From Thermogemmatispora tikiterensis (GTDB lineage Bacteria > Chloroflexota > Ktedonobacteria > Ktedonobacterales > Ktedonobacteraceae): 64,000 bases of DNA. The notes under the pieces are model-generated. The model searched no databases. It had not been told where the DNA came from and saw only the letters and a program-made list of their open reading frames with translations. The position numbers and the translations under genes are program-made. The stretch covers positions 5,338,100 to 5,402,099 of the forward strand of contig NZ_MCIF01000002.1 of assembly GCF_003268475.1 (NCBI RefSeq). Direction: 5' to 3'. Each line of letters opens with the position of its first letter. The first letter of the stretch is position 1. Positions 55,669 through 63,684 of the stretch are shown here, piece after piece.

Positions 55669-56484
55669 CTACTCCTCGACATCGCTACCCGACTCGAAAT
55701 CGAGGTCGCTGTACTCATCGCTATCGTCAGCGCCCTCGTAGTACTCATCCTCGCTGAGCAGCTCATCCTCCTCGTCGCGGTCGTAGCGCAGCATGCTATC
55801 CTTCGTGTACGGCCTGACGAGTTCACCACCAGCCTGGGCCGGGAAGCTCACCGTGCCCACCATGCTGGGATGCTGATAGGATTCGCTGATCACCACGCGG
55901 ACGTGGTTGTTATCCAGCGTTGAGATGGCGGCCTCGTAGCGATTGCCGTGCTCCATCAGGGTGATCAGGCGGTTGGCCAGCCGCGGCTCAATCTGGCCGA
56001 TCCGCTCACCCGTAGCGGAGCGCACGTAGATCGCATGGCCATCGCGCTCCAGCTGGACCTTCTCGCCGGTGCTGACCCGGGCCAGCACCTGGGGTTCGGC
56101 CAGGTTGATCAGGTCGGTAGTCGTCCGCTTGCCTGGCTCCTCGTTGAAGATCACCGGATCGATGGCGACTGTGGCAGCGTTGATACGGGCCTGATCCTCC
56201 TGGATAAGAGCGAGCTGTTCCAAATTTTTGCGTGCGATCGTGTTATTAGGATTGAGCTTGAGCGTCTGTGAGTAAGCCTCGCGGGCCTCGGCGTACATAC
56301 CCAGCTCGCGGTAGGCCTTGCCCAGGCGATTGTAGGCCTCGGCCTCAGTTGGGAAGAGGCTCAAGATATTCTTGTTTGTGACCACTGCTTCCTGCCACTG
56401 GCTGGTCAGGGCTTGCTGAATGGCCAGCTCCGTCCACTGTTTCTTCAGCCGGGCCTTCTCCTCCGCCGATAGCGCTTGCGTCAT
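55669..56484 (-). CDS. Tetratricopeptide-repeat protein with acidic C-terminal tail
   Basis: The 271-residue protein has three TPR-like helix pairs (about 15-95) including 'EAYNRLGKAYRELGMYAEAREAYSQTLKLNPNN'. A beta-rich domain (about 120-225, 'VQLERDGHAIYVRSATGERIGQIEPRLANRL') and a strongly acidic tail of about 40 residues (D/E/S/Y) follow. TPRs suggest protein binding. Function unknown. RBS GGAGGTGG precedes ATG. MiaB is encoded 63 bp upstream in the same direction. Confidence 0.8.
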   Translation of the reverse strand: MTQALSAEEKARLKKQWTELAIQQALTSQWQEAVVTNKNILSLFPTEAEAYNRLGKAYRELGMYAEAREAYSQTLKLNPNNTIARKNLEQLALIQEDQARINAATVAIDPVIFNEEPGKRTTTDLINLAEPQVLARVSTGEKVQLERDGHAIYVRSATGERIGQIEPRLANRLITLMEHGNRYEAAISTLDNNHVRVVISESYQHPSMVGTVSFPAQAGGELVRPYTKDSMLRYDRDEEDELLSEDEYYEGADDSDEYSDLDFESGSDVEE

Positions 56485-56547
56485 CAGAAGCCACCTCCAT
56501 CTACGAACGAACTGCGAAATGCCGCGGGCCAGGGCCTGGCCCGCCTA

Positions 56548-58113
56548 TTATACCGCAACGGCGCAACCCTGCAAGGACCAGGCGGTAGCGCGCTCGATGC
56601 GCACCTGCACCAGGTCGCCGGGGCGCAGCGCCTCCAGATCGACGCCCGCCTCGCGTCCATCGTGGAAGGACAGATGTCCTTCGTCATCAGCGGGAGGGAA
56701 GTAGACCAGCTTATTGCCGCGATTGCGGCCCTTCCACTGACGGCGGCCATGCAGCGTATTGCTCTCCTCGATCAGCACTTCCTCCACCCGTCCCACATAG
56801 TGCTGATTCAGTTCCAGCGCAATGCGGGCCTGCAGTTCCTCAACGGCATGCAGCCGGCGTTTCTTCTCGGCCAGCGGCACATCGTCGGCCCAGCGGGCTG
56901 CCACCGTGCCCGGGCGAGGTGAGTAGGCGGCCACGTGAACGACGTCGAAGCGGATCTCTTCCAGCAGGTCGAGCGTATGCTGAAACTCCTCCTCGGTCTC
57001 GCCGCAGAAGCCAACGATGACATCCGTCGAGAGCGTCACGCCAGGCCACCAGGCGCGCAACTTGGCAATCAGCTCGCGGTACTCGGAGATCGTATAGCCA
57101 CGCTTCATGCGACGCAGCACGGCGTCGTCGCCCGACTGCACAGGAATATTGACATGCTCGCAGACCTTGGGCAGGGCCGCCATGCGCTGGATCATGCGAT
57201 CCGTCATGTGACGCGGGTAGGAGGTCATAAAGCGGATGCGCGTGAGGCCCTCGATCTCGCTCAGCTTCTCCATCAGGTCGGCCAGGTCGGGCTGGCCGGG
57301 CAGATCGAGACCATAGGCCTCGATGGTCTGGCCGAGAAGCGTCAGCTCGCGGGCCCCCTTGGCCACCAGGGACTGCGCTTCGGCGTAGACCTCCTCCAGC
57401 GGGCGGCTGCGCTCGCGGCCCCGGCGGTAGGGGACAATGCAGTAGGTGCACACCTTGTTGCAGCCCAGGATCACCGGTAGCCAGGCGGTAGGAGCCACGT
57501 AGCGCGCCTCGATCCGGGTCGGATAGTGGGCTACGCGCTCGCCTGGGCGAGGGGTGATGGCCATCGGCAAGACCGTGCGCTGCCCGCTCCGGTTGAGCGA
57601 GGTGGCGATCGTGGGCGCCGGCTGGCTCTGCTGTGGGTGCCCCTCTGCCTCCAACGGCAGGGGCTGGAGCTGATGCAGCTGGCCGCTCTCGTCCTGATAC
57701 TCAATATCCAGGCAGCCCGCTCCGGAGATAGGCGTCCAGCGCTCTTCGAGGAAGCGCGGCAGGATATCTGCCTGCTCTACCTTGAAGAGCAGATCGATAT
57801 GGGGATAGCGCCGCGTCAGCTCGTCGATCGTCTTCTGATTGCCGATCATGCAGCCCATCAGAGCAATCAGCAGGTCGCTGCGCCGCTCCTTCATCTGCTT
57901 GAGGCGCACCAGCAGATTGTGGGCCTTCTCCTCGGGCGCCTGGCGCACGCTGCAGGTATTGAGCACCACCAGATTGGCCTGCTCCAGGCTTGCCTCTTCC
58001 CACCCCAACTCATCAAGCATGCTCTGAATGCGCTGCGAGTCGGCCTGATTCATCTGACAGCCGACCGTCCAGATGTGATACTTCCCCTTGGGAATGGTGG
58101 CAGTTGTGGTCAT
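56548..58113 (-). CDS. miaB: tRNA-2-methylthio-N6-isopentenyladenosine synthase
   Basis: The 521-residue protein has the three MTTase-domain cysteines (VGCQMNQAD, LNTCSVRQ, MGCMIG), the radical-SAM motif 'CNKVCTYCIVPYRRG' (about 220-235) and a C-terminal TRAM domain with 'LRPGDLVQVRIERATAWSL'. It should methylthiolate ms2i6A37 of tRNA. A Gln/Pro-rich insertion of about 70-80 residues separates the MTTase and radical-SAM domains (about 125-205), longer than in typical MiaB (about 440-480 residues total). ATG 58113 has RBS GAGAGGG. The next gene downstream is the TPR gene, in the same direction. Confidence 0.93.
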   Translation of the reverse strand: MTTTATIPKGKYHIWTVGCQMNQADSQRIQSMLDELGWEEASLEQANLVVLNTCSVRQAPEEKAHNLLVRLKQMKERRSDLLIALMGCMIGNQKTIDELTRRYPHIDLLFKVEQADILPRFLEERWTPISGAGCLDIEYQDESGQLHQLQPLPLEAEGHPQQSQPAPTIATSLNRSGQRTVLPMAITPRPGERVAHYPTRIEARYVAPTAWLPVILGCNKVCTYCIVPYRRGRERSRPLEEVYAEAQSLVAKGARELTLLGQTIEAYGLDLPGQPDLADLMEKLSEIEGLTRIRFMTSYPRHMTDRMIQRMAALPKVCEHVNIPVQSGDDAVLRRMKRGYTISEYRELIAKLRAWWPGVTLSTDVIVGFCGETEEEFQHTLDLLEEIRFDVVHVAAYSPRPGTVAARWADDVPLAEKKRRLHAVEELQARIALELNQHYVGRVEEVLIEESNTLHGRRQWKGRNRGNKLVYFPPADDEGHLSFHDGREAGVDLEALRPGDLVQVRIERATAWSLQGCAVAV

Positions 58114-58290
58114 GATGGATCGTCCCTCTCCGAGCCTCAAGGCTTTACATGCATGCTTCCTTCTGTTCAGCGCGTACTCTGTCGGCTTCTCTCTCCTGTA
58201 CCTGCCTACCCTGCGCTGGCTGGCAGATAGCCCTCTTTCGTGGAACCCTCTCTTTTCCTGGCTGGGTATTATACACCATCTACTCGGGAT

Positions 58291-59559
58291 TTAGAAAGCC
58301 CAGACTTTGAGGTTGCGATAGGCCACCTCTGTTGGTTGCCCGCCATCGGCGAGTGGCACTGAGAGGAGAGCCAGCTGTCCGGACCGATAGTGCCCATCGG
58401 TGATCGCCACCACCTGTTGGTGATTGAGGTAGAGCGTCAGGTGGTGGCCGCGGGCCACGAGCGCCAGCAGATTGGTCTGGCCGAGGCCGCGTTGGTAGTT
58501 CAGGGCGACGCCCCGCGTCAGCTCCTCGGCCTGGTTGCCGCCGGTGTAGGCAAACAGCGTATAGATGCCGGTCGTGCTGATCTGGAAGAGGTAATATCTG
58601 TTGTTACCGATATCCGCTCCCCGGAAGAGCAGCCCGCCCTGATCCCCTGCTACGATTGTCATCTCGACTTCGAGGGTGAAGTCGCTGTAACTGATGCCGT
58701 TGCTGCAGTGGTCGAAGTAGCGTGGGTCCTGGCTCACGACGTGATAGGCGCCAGAGCGGAAGGTACAATGAATGCTGGTTTCCCAGCCGATGCTGTTCTG
58801 CGCGTCGCTCAGGGGGGTGTAGAGTACCAGCTTGCCCCCGCCCGGTGGGTAGGGATTGGGATTGGCGGCGATCACCGACGCGGTTGCCTGAGCGGCAGCT
58901 GTGGCCTGAGCCACGACGCTGGCCTGCCCATCTGCCTGCCTGGTGGCGACGAAGGCAGTAGCGGCGGCGCTGGTGGCGGTAGCGCTGGCCTGCCCCTGGG
59001 CCTGCTGCAGGTGCTGCTCCAGCAGGGCCGCGCTGCTGATCACTACCAGAAGAAGCACAGCGGTCGTCACCAGCCAGAGGGGACGCCTTGAGCTGGCGCT
59101 CTTCCGCTGAGCCGGTGCTGACCGGGGCCAGGATGGTGACGGAGAGGGGGGGGTCTGCGGAAGTGAAGCCGGTGTTTGAGAAGATGAGAGCGCCGCCTGC
59201 CCTGCCGTTGGGAGAGAGGAGGCGAGCGCGGCGGGTGCTGCCAACTGGAGCCGATCGCCGCTGAGTAGCGTAGGGACTGCTTCCTCGGAGGAGAGGCCGG
59301 GTGCTCCACCTGGGGGTGGTCCGGGCAGGACGGTGATGGTAAGCTGGAGCGAACCATAGGTGCCATCGTCTCGGCGCCGCCCCTGGCCAGTAAAGCTCAG
59401 TTGCTGGCCCGATTGAACACCCGCCGGCAGCGTAATCGGCAGCTGGCGCCCATCGGGTAGGGTGAGAATGCGGCTGGTGCCGGTTCTGGCCTCCTCGGAG
59501 CTGATGGCCAGGGTGGCGTACAGATCGTTGGCGCGCTGTGGTTCGGACGGTGAGGGCAT
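58291..59559 (-). CDS. Fusion of a DnaJ-C-like domain, transmembrane helix and sugar-hydrolase-like domain
   Basis: The 422-residue protein has, in order: a segment 'LPDGRQLPITLPAGVQSGQQLSFTGQG' (about 30-60) like the substrate-binding part of DnaJ C-terminal domains; a Pro/Ser-rich linker; a transmembrane helix (about 157-178); an Ala/Thr/Gln-rich stalk; and an extracellular domain (about 235-422) with 'TIVAGDQGGLLFRGAD', 'YYLFQIS' and 'EVAYRNLKVWAF', resembling 3-keto-disaccharide hydrolase/LamG-type jelly rolls. No J domain or lipobox is present. RBS AGGAGG precedes ATG. The domain order puts a chaperone-like part inside the cell and a sugar-binding-like part outside; function unknown. Confidence 0.65.
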   Translation of the reverse strand: MPSPSEPQRANDLYATLAISSEEARTGTSRILTLPDGRQLPITLPAGVQSGQQLSFTGQGRRRDDGTYGSLQLTITVLPGPPPGGAPGLSSEEAVPTLLSGDRLQLAAPAALASSLPTAGQAALSSSQTPASLPQTPPSPSPSWPRSAPAQRKSASSRRPLWLVTTAVLLLVVISSAALLEQHLQQAQGQASATATSAAATAFVATRQADGQASVVAQATAAAQATASVIAANPNPYPPGGGKLVLYTPLSDAQNSIGWETSIHCTFRSGAYHVVSQDPRYFDHCSNGISYSDFTLEVEMTIVAGDQGGLLFRGADIGNNRYYLFQISTTGIYTLFAYTGGNQAEELTRGVALNYQRGLGQTNLLALVARGHHLTLYLNHQQVVAITDGHYRSGQLALLSVPLADGGQPTEVAYRNLKVWAF

Positions 59560-59715
59560 TGTTGACTGTGACCTCCTGATTACCTCCTGCTGAGTACACG
59601 CCGCCGGGCAGGCGTGGTCAGAAAGGTTGTAGGCTTATGGCCGCGCGCGGCTCCCTCTTCCTTCTTCTAAAACGGCTGAGCGGGCCGCCATTGGGACCCT
59701 GGCTTGCAGGTCCTC

Positions 59716-60594
59716 TCAGGAGAGAACGCGCTGGGCCTGCAGAATCCGCAAGCCACCGAGGAGCAGACAGAGGTCCGCTACTTGTAGGAAGAACAGGTTG
59801 TTGAAACTGTTTGTGATCCCAGGAATAGAGAGGAGAAGGATGATGAGCGGAAACAGCCCGAAAAGGAAGGTCGGCCCCGGATGGAGGCGCCAGCAGGCGG
59901 GGCGCAGCCACCAGACCAGCAGCGCCAGCCAGAGGGCCAGGGCGGCGATGGCGTCGGCGACCGTCATCAAGGAGCGCTGATCGGGGGCGGTCAACAGATA
60001 GTCGGCCAGGACGGCGCCGCACCCTCCCAGCAGAGTCAGGGCAAAGAACCAGGTGTCCCAGCGGGGGGCACGCGCCCGTTCTGTGGCGAAGCAGAGATAC
60101 ATGCCCAGCAAGGAGAGGTTCCCCGAGGCATTCAAATAGGCGACCGCCGCCGGCTGGGAGCTGGCGCGCAGATTGAGGAGCAGATTGAGGCCCACAAAGC
60201 AGGCCCACAGGCAGCCGAAGATAGCTCCCAGTCTCACCCAGGCTGTGCGCCCTCGAACCAGCAGTCCGAGCCAGAGCAGCAGTAAGGCCGCCAGATGAGC
60301 GAGCTGGGGCCAGTTGCCGCCGTAGAGGTGGGCCAGCCAGCCGTTGGTCAGGAGACATTCAGCGCTCAGGCCCAGACCAAGGGTCAGAGCAAAAACCACG
60401 ATGAAGCCTGGCGTCCACAGCACCGTCTCGGCTGGCTCGCTTCTCCGATCTCTTTCTTCTGTTGCTGGCCCCTCAGCCGGCGTCAGGCTGGAGGGGGCCG
60501 GTGCCGTCTCTGGGCAGGTTGCCTGCTCTGGCAGGGTGGGGCGCTCATACTGAGCCGCGGCCCGCTCCGGCGGCTCGATGGCGCTCTCGGCCAT
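59716..60594 (-). CDS. Polytopic membrane protein, function unknown
   Basis: The 293-residue protein has a polar N-terminus of about 55 residues and seven to eight helices (about 58-285). No motif of a known transporter or enzyme was recognised. ATG 60594 has RBS GAGGGAGAG; the frame extends to 60684 but upstream sequence is basic and unconserved. The next gene downstream is the DnaJ-C-like fusion in the same direction (156-bp gap). Confidence 0.65.
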   Translation of the reverse strand: MAESAIEPPERAAAQYERPTLPEQATCPETAPAPSSLTPAEGPATEERDRRSEPAETVLWTPGFIVVFALTLGLGLSAECLLTNGWLAHLYGGNWPQLAHLAALLLLWLGLLVRGRTAWVRLGAIFGCLWACFVGLNLLLNLRASSQPAAVAYLNASGNLSLLGMYLCFATERARAPRWDTWFFALTLLGGCGAVLADYLLTAPDQRSLMTVADAIAALALWLALLVWWLRPACWRLHPGPTFLFGLFPLIILLLSIPGITNSFNNLFFLQVADLCLLLGGLRILQAQRVLS

Positions 60595-60762
60595 GCTCTC
60601 TCCCTCTTTTCTTCTCAGAATAAGCCTTATGCTTCTCCCCCTCAGCCTCCTCGCGCGGATCAACTCCCCTGCATTATACTCCACCAGAGGTGGAGAGCAG
60701 TAGCGCTTGCCGCCAAGTCCTAGACGGGGCGGGCTGCCTGCCTCTCGGCTCGCCGGCCTGCT

Positions 60763-62160
60763 CTACTCAGCCAGCTCCACCCCAACGATGCGCGCCGCCT
60801 GACGACGCAACACCTGCAGCCCTTCGCTGAAGTGCACGGGATATGGCTCCTGCACTGTCAACGCCCGGTACTTCTCGGGCAGGGCGGCCAGATTTTGCTG
60901 GGCTAGCTCGCGGATCTCCGAGAGCGGCGGCAGACTGCCCGGTACCATCTCGCCGTTGCGCATCACCGGCTTCAGCAGGCGGTGATAGCCGGCTGGGGCT
61001 GGTTCATGGGCCAGTTGCACCACGTCCTCCTCCCACTGAGGATGACGATAGATCTCTTTTTTGCCCGGCCAGGTTGATTTCTCGTGGGCCAGCTTCACCT
61101 TGGGGTACTCGGTGCCGTTCTCGTCGACGTACCAGACCTCTTTGTAGACCGCTCCGAGCGAACCGCCGGCGATCCCGCGCTCAACCGAGCCGGCGCCGCT
61201 CCCCAGGGCGGTACCGACGCCGAAGGCATCGATGGCTGCGCCGGCCTGCAGCAGCTCTAGAATCTTCCACTCGTCCAGGTCGCCACTGGCCAGGATGCGC
61301 ACATGCTGCAGACCCGCTTTGTCAAGCTGCTCGCGAATGTAGAGACTGTCGGCCACCAGGTCGCCGCTGTCGATGCGTACGGCGGCCAGGGTATGGCCCA
61401 GGGTCTCCTGAGCGCGCAAGGCTACCTCGATGGCCGTGTGAATGGCGCGGCGCGGATCGTAGGTATCCAGCAGCAGCGTATAGCGGTTGTACGCCTGGGC
61501 GACGGCTTCGAAGGCCTCCTCCTCGCTGTCGAACAGCTCGATCAGGGCATGGGGGACGGTGCCGGTCGCCGGTAGACGGAACTCATAGGCGGCGTTCAGC
61601 AGCGAGGTGCTGGCGCAGCCGCCGATGTAGGCCGCGCGCGCGACCGTCATCGGCTCCTGGGCGCGACGGAAGGCGAACTCGGCCACGCGACGTGGCTGGC
61701 CCTGCTGGGCGGCGTAGACAATACGCGAGGCCTTGGTGGCGATCAGCGTCGCCAGGTTGATGGCTTGCAGGATGCCAGCCTCTAGCAGGAGCGCCTCGCG
61801 GAACGGGGCCGTCACACGCAGAATCGGCTCGTTGGGGAAGGCAATTGATCCTTCCGGCATAGCGAGGATCTCGCCAGTGAAGCGCAGATTGGCCAGTTCG
61901 TCCAGAAAGGCGGCGTCGTAGTCACGGATGCGCGCCAGAAAGGTCAGCTCTTCTTCGGTGTAGCGGAACGACTGCACGAATTCGAGCGCGGCCTCCAGAC
62001 CGGCGACGAGCAGGTAAGCGCCGCCGAAAGGGGCCGTGCGCGCGTAAAGGTCAAAGGTAGCCAGGCCGTTGCGACCGGTGCGCCAGCTCACGTAGGCTGC
62101 GTCTGGATGGTACATGTCGGTCATTAATCCCGGGTGCACACTGGGGGCGCGGCGATGCAT
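60763..62160 (-). CDS. pncB: Nicotinate phosphoribosyltransferase
   Basis: The 465-residue protein has the NAPRTase pattern: 'TDMYHPDAAYVSWR', 'FSLY'-like region replaced by 'LYARTAPFGGAYLLVAGLEAALEFV', 'AEFAFRRAQEPMTVARAAYIGGCASTSLLNA', 'RIDSGDL' and 'SGDLDEWKI', 'DAFGVGTALG'. It should make nicotinate mononucleotide from nicotinate and PRPP in NAD salvage. Length is normal. RBS GAGGAGGG precedes ATG 62160. The short C-terminal 'GLQVLRRQAARIVGVELAE' is typical. It stands alone and divergent from the cox-like genes, with a 680-bp gap. Confidence 0.93.
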   Translation of the reverse strand: MHRRAPSVHPGLMTDMYHPDAAYVSWRTGRNGLATFDLYARTAPFGGAYLLVAGLEAALEFVQSFRYTEEELTFLARIRDYDAAFLDELANLRFTGEILAMPEGSIAFPNEPILRVTAPFREALLLEAGILQAINLATLIATKASRIVYAAQQGQPRRVAEFAFRRAQEPMTVARAAYIGGCASTSLLNAAYEFRLPATGTVPHALIELFDSEEEAFEAVAQAYNRYTLLLDTYDPRRAIHTAIEVALRAQETLGHTLAAVRIDSGDLVADSLYIREQLDKAGLQHVRILASGDLDEWKILELLQAGAAIDAFGVGTALGSGAGSVERGIAGGSLGAVYKEVWYVDENGTEYPKVKLAHEKSTWPGKKEIYRHPQWEEDVVQLAHEPAPAGYHRLLKPVMRNGEMVPGSLPPLSEIRELAQQNLAALPEKYRALTVQEPYPVHFSEGLQVLRRQAARIVGVELAE

Positions 62161-62188
62161 CGGAAGCCCTCCTCAGTTAGTGTACTTT

Positions 62189-62213
62189 ATACCCTATTAA
62201 AAATCAGGGATAT
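62189..62213 (-). promoter_or_regulatory. TATACCCT/AGGGATA inverted repeat upstream of pncB
   Basis: TATACCCT (62189-62196) and AGGGATA (62207-62213) flank an A+T-rich core in the pncB leader. On the minus strand -10-like TATAAA and TACAAT motifs are nearby. It could be an NAD-related operator; the regulator is not in the window. Confidence 0.4.
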
Positions 62214-62270
62214 TGTACCACAAGCGAGCGGGGGAGGGGCAAGGAATCGGCTTTGCGGGCCTGGTGTCGA

Positions 62271-62300
62271 TTGACACTCAGCCCTTTCGTGTGCTACTCT
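62271..62300 (+). promoter_or_regulatory. Promoter upstream of the coxS-like gene
   Basis: TTGACA (62271-62276), 18 bp, TACTCT (62295-62300). The predicted leader to coxS is about 530 nt, unusually long. Confidence 0.6.
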
Positions 62301-62306
62301 CTATCT

Positions 62307-62838
62307 GTTAGCTGACGCGAGTTCTTGCCGGTCTGGCACGCTTACCTGAAGCGTGCCGCCTCCGCAGAGAGCTGCCGCGGCTCTCTCGCGCTGTTGCGGT
62401 GGCCAGCCTTAGCGGGCGCAGGGGTAGCCTGGGAGGAGGGAGGCCGGTGAGCGACTCGGCGTGACCCGGCGTGACCCGGTGCGCATGGTGCTCAAAAGGT
62501 CGTTCTCTCTGGGCGTGTGTATGGAGCGAGAAAGGAAGGAGAAGCCACAGCGATGAAGAGGCAGGGGGGCAGCGATCTGGCGAGCCTGCCCTGTTGATCC
62601 TTTCCCCGTCTACGAAGCATCCAGAGCAAGTTGTCTGCGAGTAGGGGCATCTAAGCGCCTGCGGCCCTGGGCCGATGGCCAGCGCGCTCAGGCCATCCGC
62701 TTCCCTGGCTGCAGCCCAATGTAGACGAGCTGTTCCCTTATGGTCCTATGCCGTTCGTTCCAGGCCCCTGTATACTGAACTGAGGGCAGAAATTCACTCA
62801 CGGGCCTGATCAAACCGACCACATGGAGGGTATCACCA
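62307..62838 (+). other. Long hairpin-rich leader of the molybdenum-hydroxylase operon
   Basis: The leader contains perfect hairpins GGCACGCTT/AAGCGTGCC (62335-62357), AGAGAGC/GCTCTCT (62366-62386), a 10-bp tandem repeat CGGCGTGACC (62457-62476) and G/A-rich stretches (GGGAGGAGGGAGG at 62431-62443). No gene with RBS is present until coxS. A structured 5' UTR or riboswitch is possible; I could not match it to a known Moco or cobalamin element. Confidence 0.45.
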
Positions 62839-63345
62839 ATGACGACGAAGCGCGAAATCACGGTGACTGTGAATGGTCAGCAATACCGTTCAGAGGTCGA
62901 ACCGCGCATGTTGCTGGTGCATTATTTACGCGATGTGCTGGATCTGACAGGTACGCACATCGGCTGCGACACCTCGCAGTGTGGGGCCTGCACCGTGCTG
63001 CTCAATGGCGAGGCGGTCAAGTCCTGCACCGTGCTGGCCGTGCAGGCGGACGGCTGTGAGGTGACGACCATCGAGGGCCTGGCTCCAGAGGGACAGCTTC
63101 ATCCGCTGCAGGAAGGCTTTTGGGAGAAGCATGGGCTGCAGTGTGGCTTTTGTACGCCAGGTATGATCATGGCGGCCTACCAGTTGCTCAAGACCAACCC
63201 CAACCCGAGCGAGGATGAGATCCGCAAAGGGCTGGAGGGCAATATTTGCCGCTGCACGGGCTACCAGAATATTGTGCGGGCTGTCCAATATGCGGCTGAA
63301 AAGCTGCAGGCGGGCGCCTCGCAACCTGTGGGTGCCAGCGAGTAG
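62839..63345 (+). CDS. CoxS-like [2Fe-2S] subunit of a molybdenum hydroxylase
   Basis: The 168-residue protein has the plant-type [2Fe-2S] motif CDTSQCGACTVLL with a later Cys ('VKSC', about 43-65). The second domain has CGFCTPGM and CRCTGY (about 104-141). This is the small subunit of CO-dehydrogenase/xanthine-dehydrogenase enzymes. RBS GGAGGG lies about 10 bases before ATG 62839. A coxL-like gene starts 339 bp later on the same strand. Whether the substrate is CO or another aromatic/aldehyde cannot be told from this subunit. Confidence 0.95.
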   Translation: MTTKREITVTVNGQQYRSEVEPRMLLVHYLRDVLDLTGTHIGCDTSQCGACTVLLNGEAVKSCTVLAVQADGCEVTTIEGLAPEGQLHPLQEGFWEKHGLQCGFCTPGMIMAAYQLLKTNPNPSEDEIRKGLEGNICRCTGYQNIVRAVQYAAEKLQAGASQPVGASE

Positions 63346-63684
63346 CGTCAGGCCCTCCCTCTCTGGCCTGTCTCCTGTTGCGCTGAGCCGGCATCAGGCC
63401 GGCCCGGCCTCCAACCCCGTTGACCCGGCAATGCCAGCCGCGCCGGTCCGCGCCGGCGAGGCCCGGCTGCGCCCAGCTGTCGTTACTGGCGTTCGTATAG
63501 TCATCCAGCAGGAAGAGTGCTTACCTGGTTCAGACAGCGCTGTCTGCAGGCCGTCCGCCTTTCCGTTCCGTTCCATTCGAGGCCGGACGGGGGGAGGCGG
63601 GCTGCTGTGTTGGCTGGCTTGAACTGGCCAGGTCTCCTCTAGACGTCTCTGTTGCCTGTTACGAGGAGAAAGGAACGGTTGCTT
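63346..63684. other. Intergenic region between coxS-like and coxL-like genes
   Basis: About 340 bp with no gene. It holds a perfect 16-bp palindrome CAGACAGCGCTGTCTG (63531-63546) and the RBS of the next gene (GAGGAGAAAGGAA). A gap this long is unusual between subunits of one enzyme. Confidence 0.5.
63531..63546. promoter_or_regulatory. Perfect 16-bp palindrome upstream of the coxL-like gene
   Basis: CAGACAGCGCTGTCTG reads the same on both strands. It lies about 140 bp before the coxL-like start. It may be an operator or a small terminator-like fold. Confidence 0.45.

Noticed and set aside
62823..63059. 78-residue + strand frame overlapping coxS
   Set aside because: It is in another frame of coxS, which has two complete [2Fe-2S] motifs and a better RBS.
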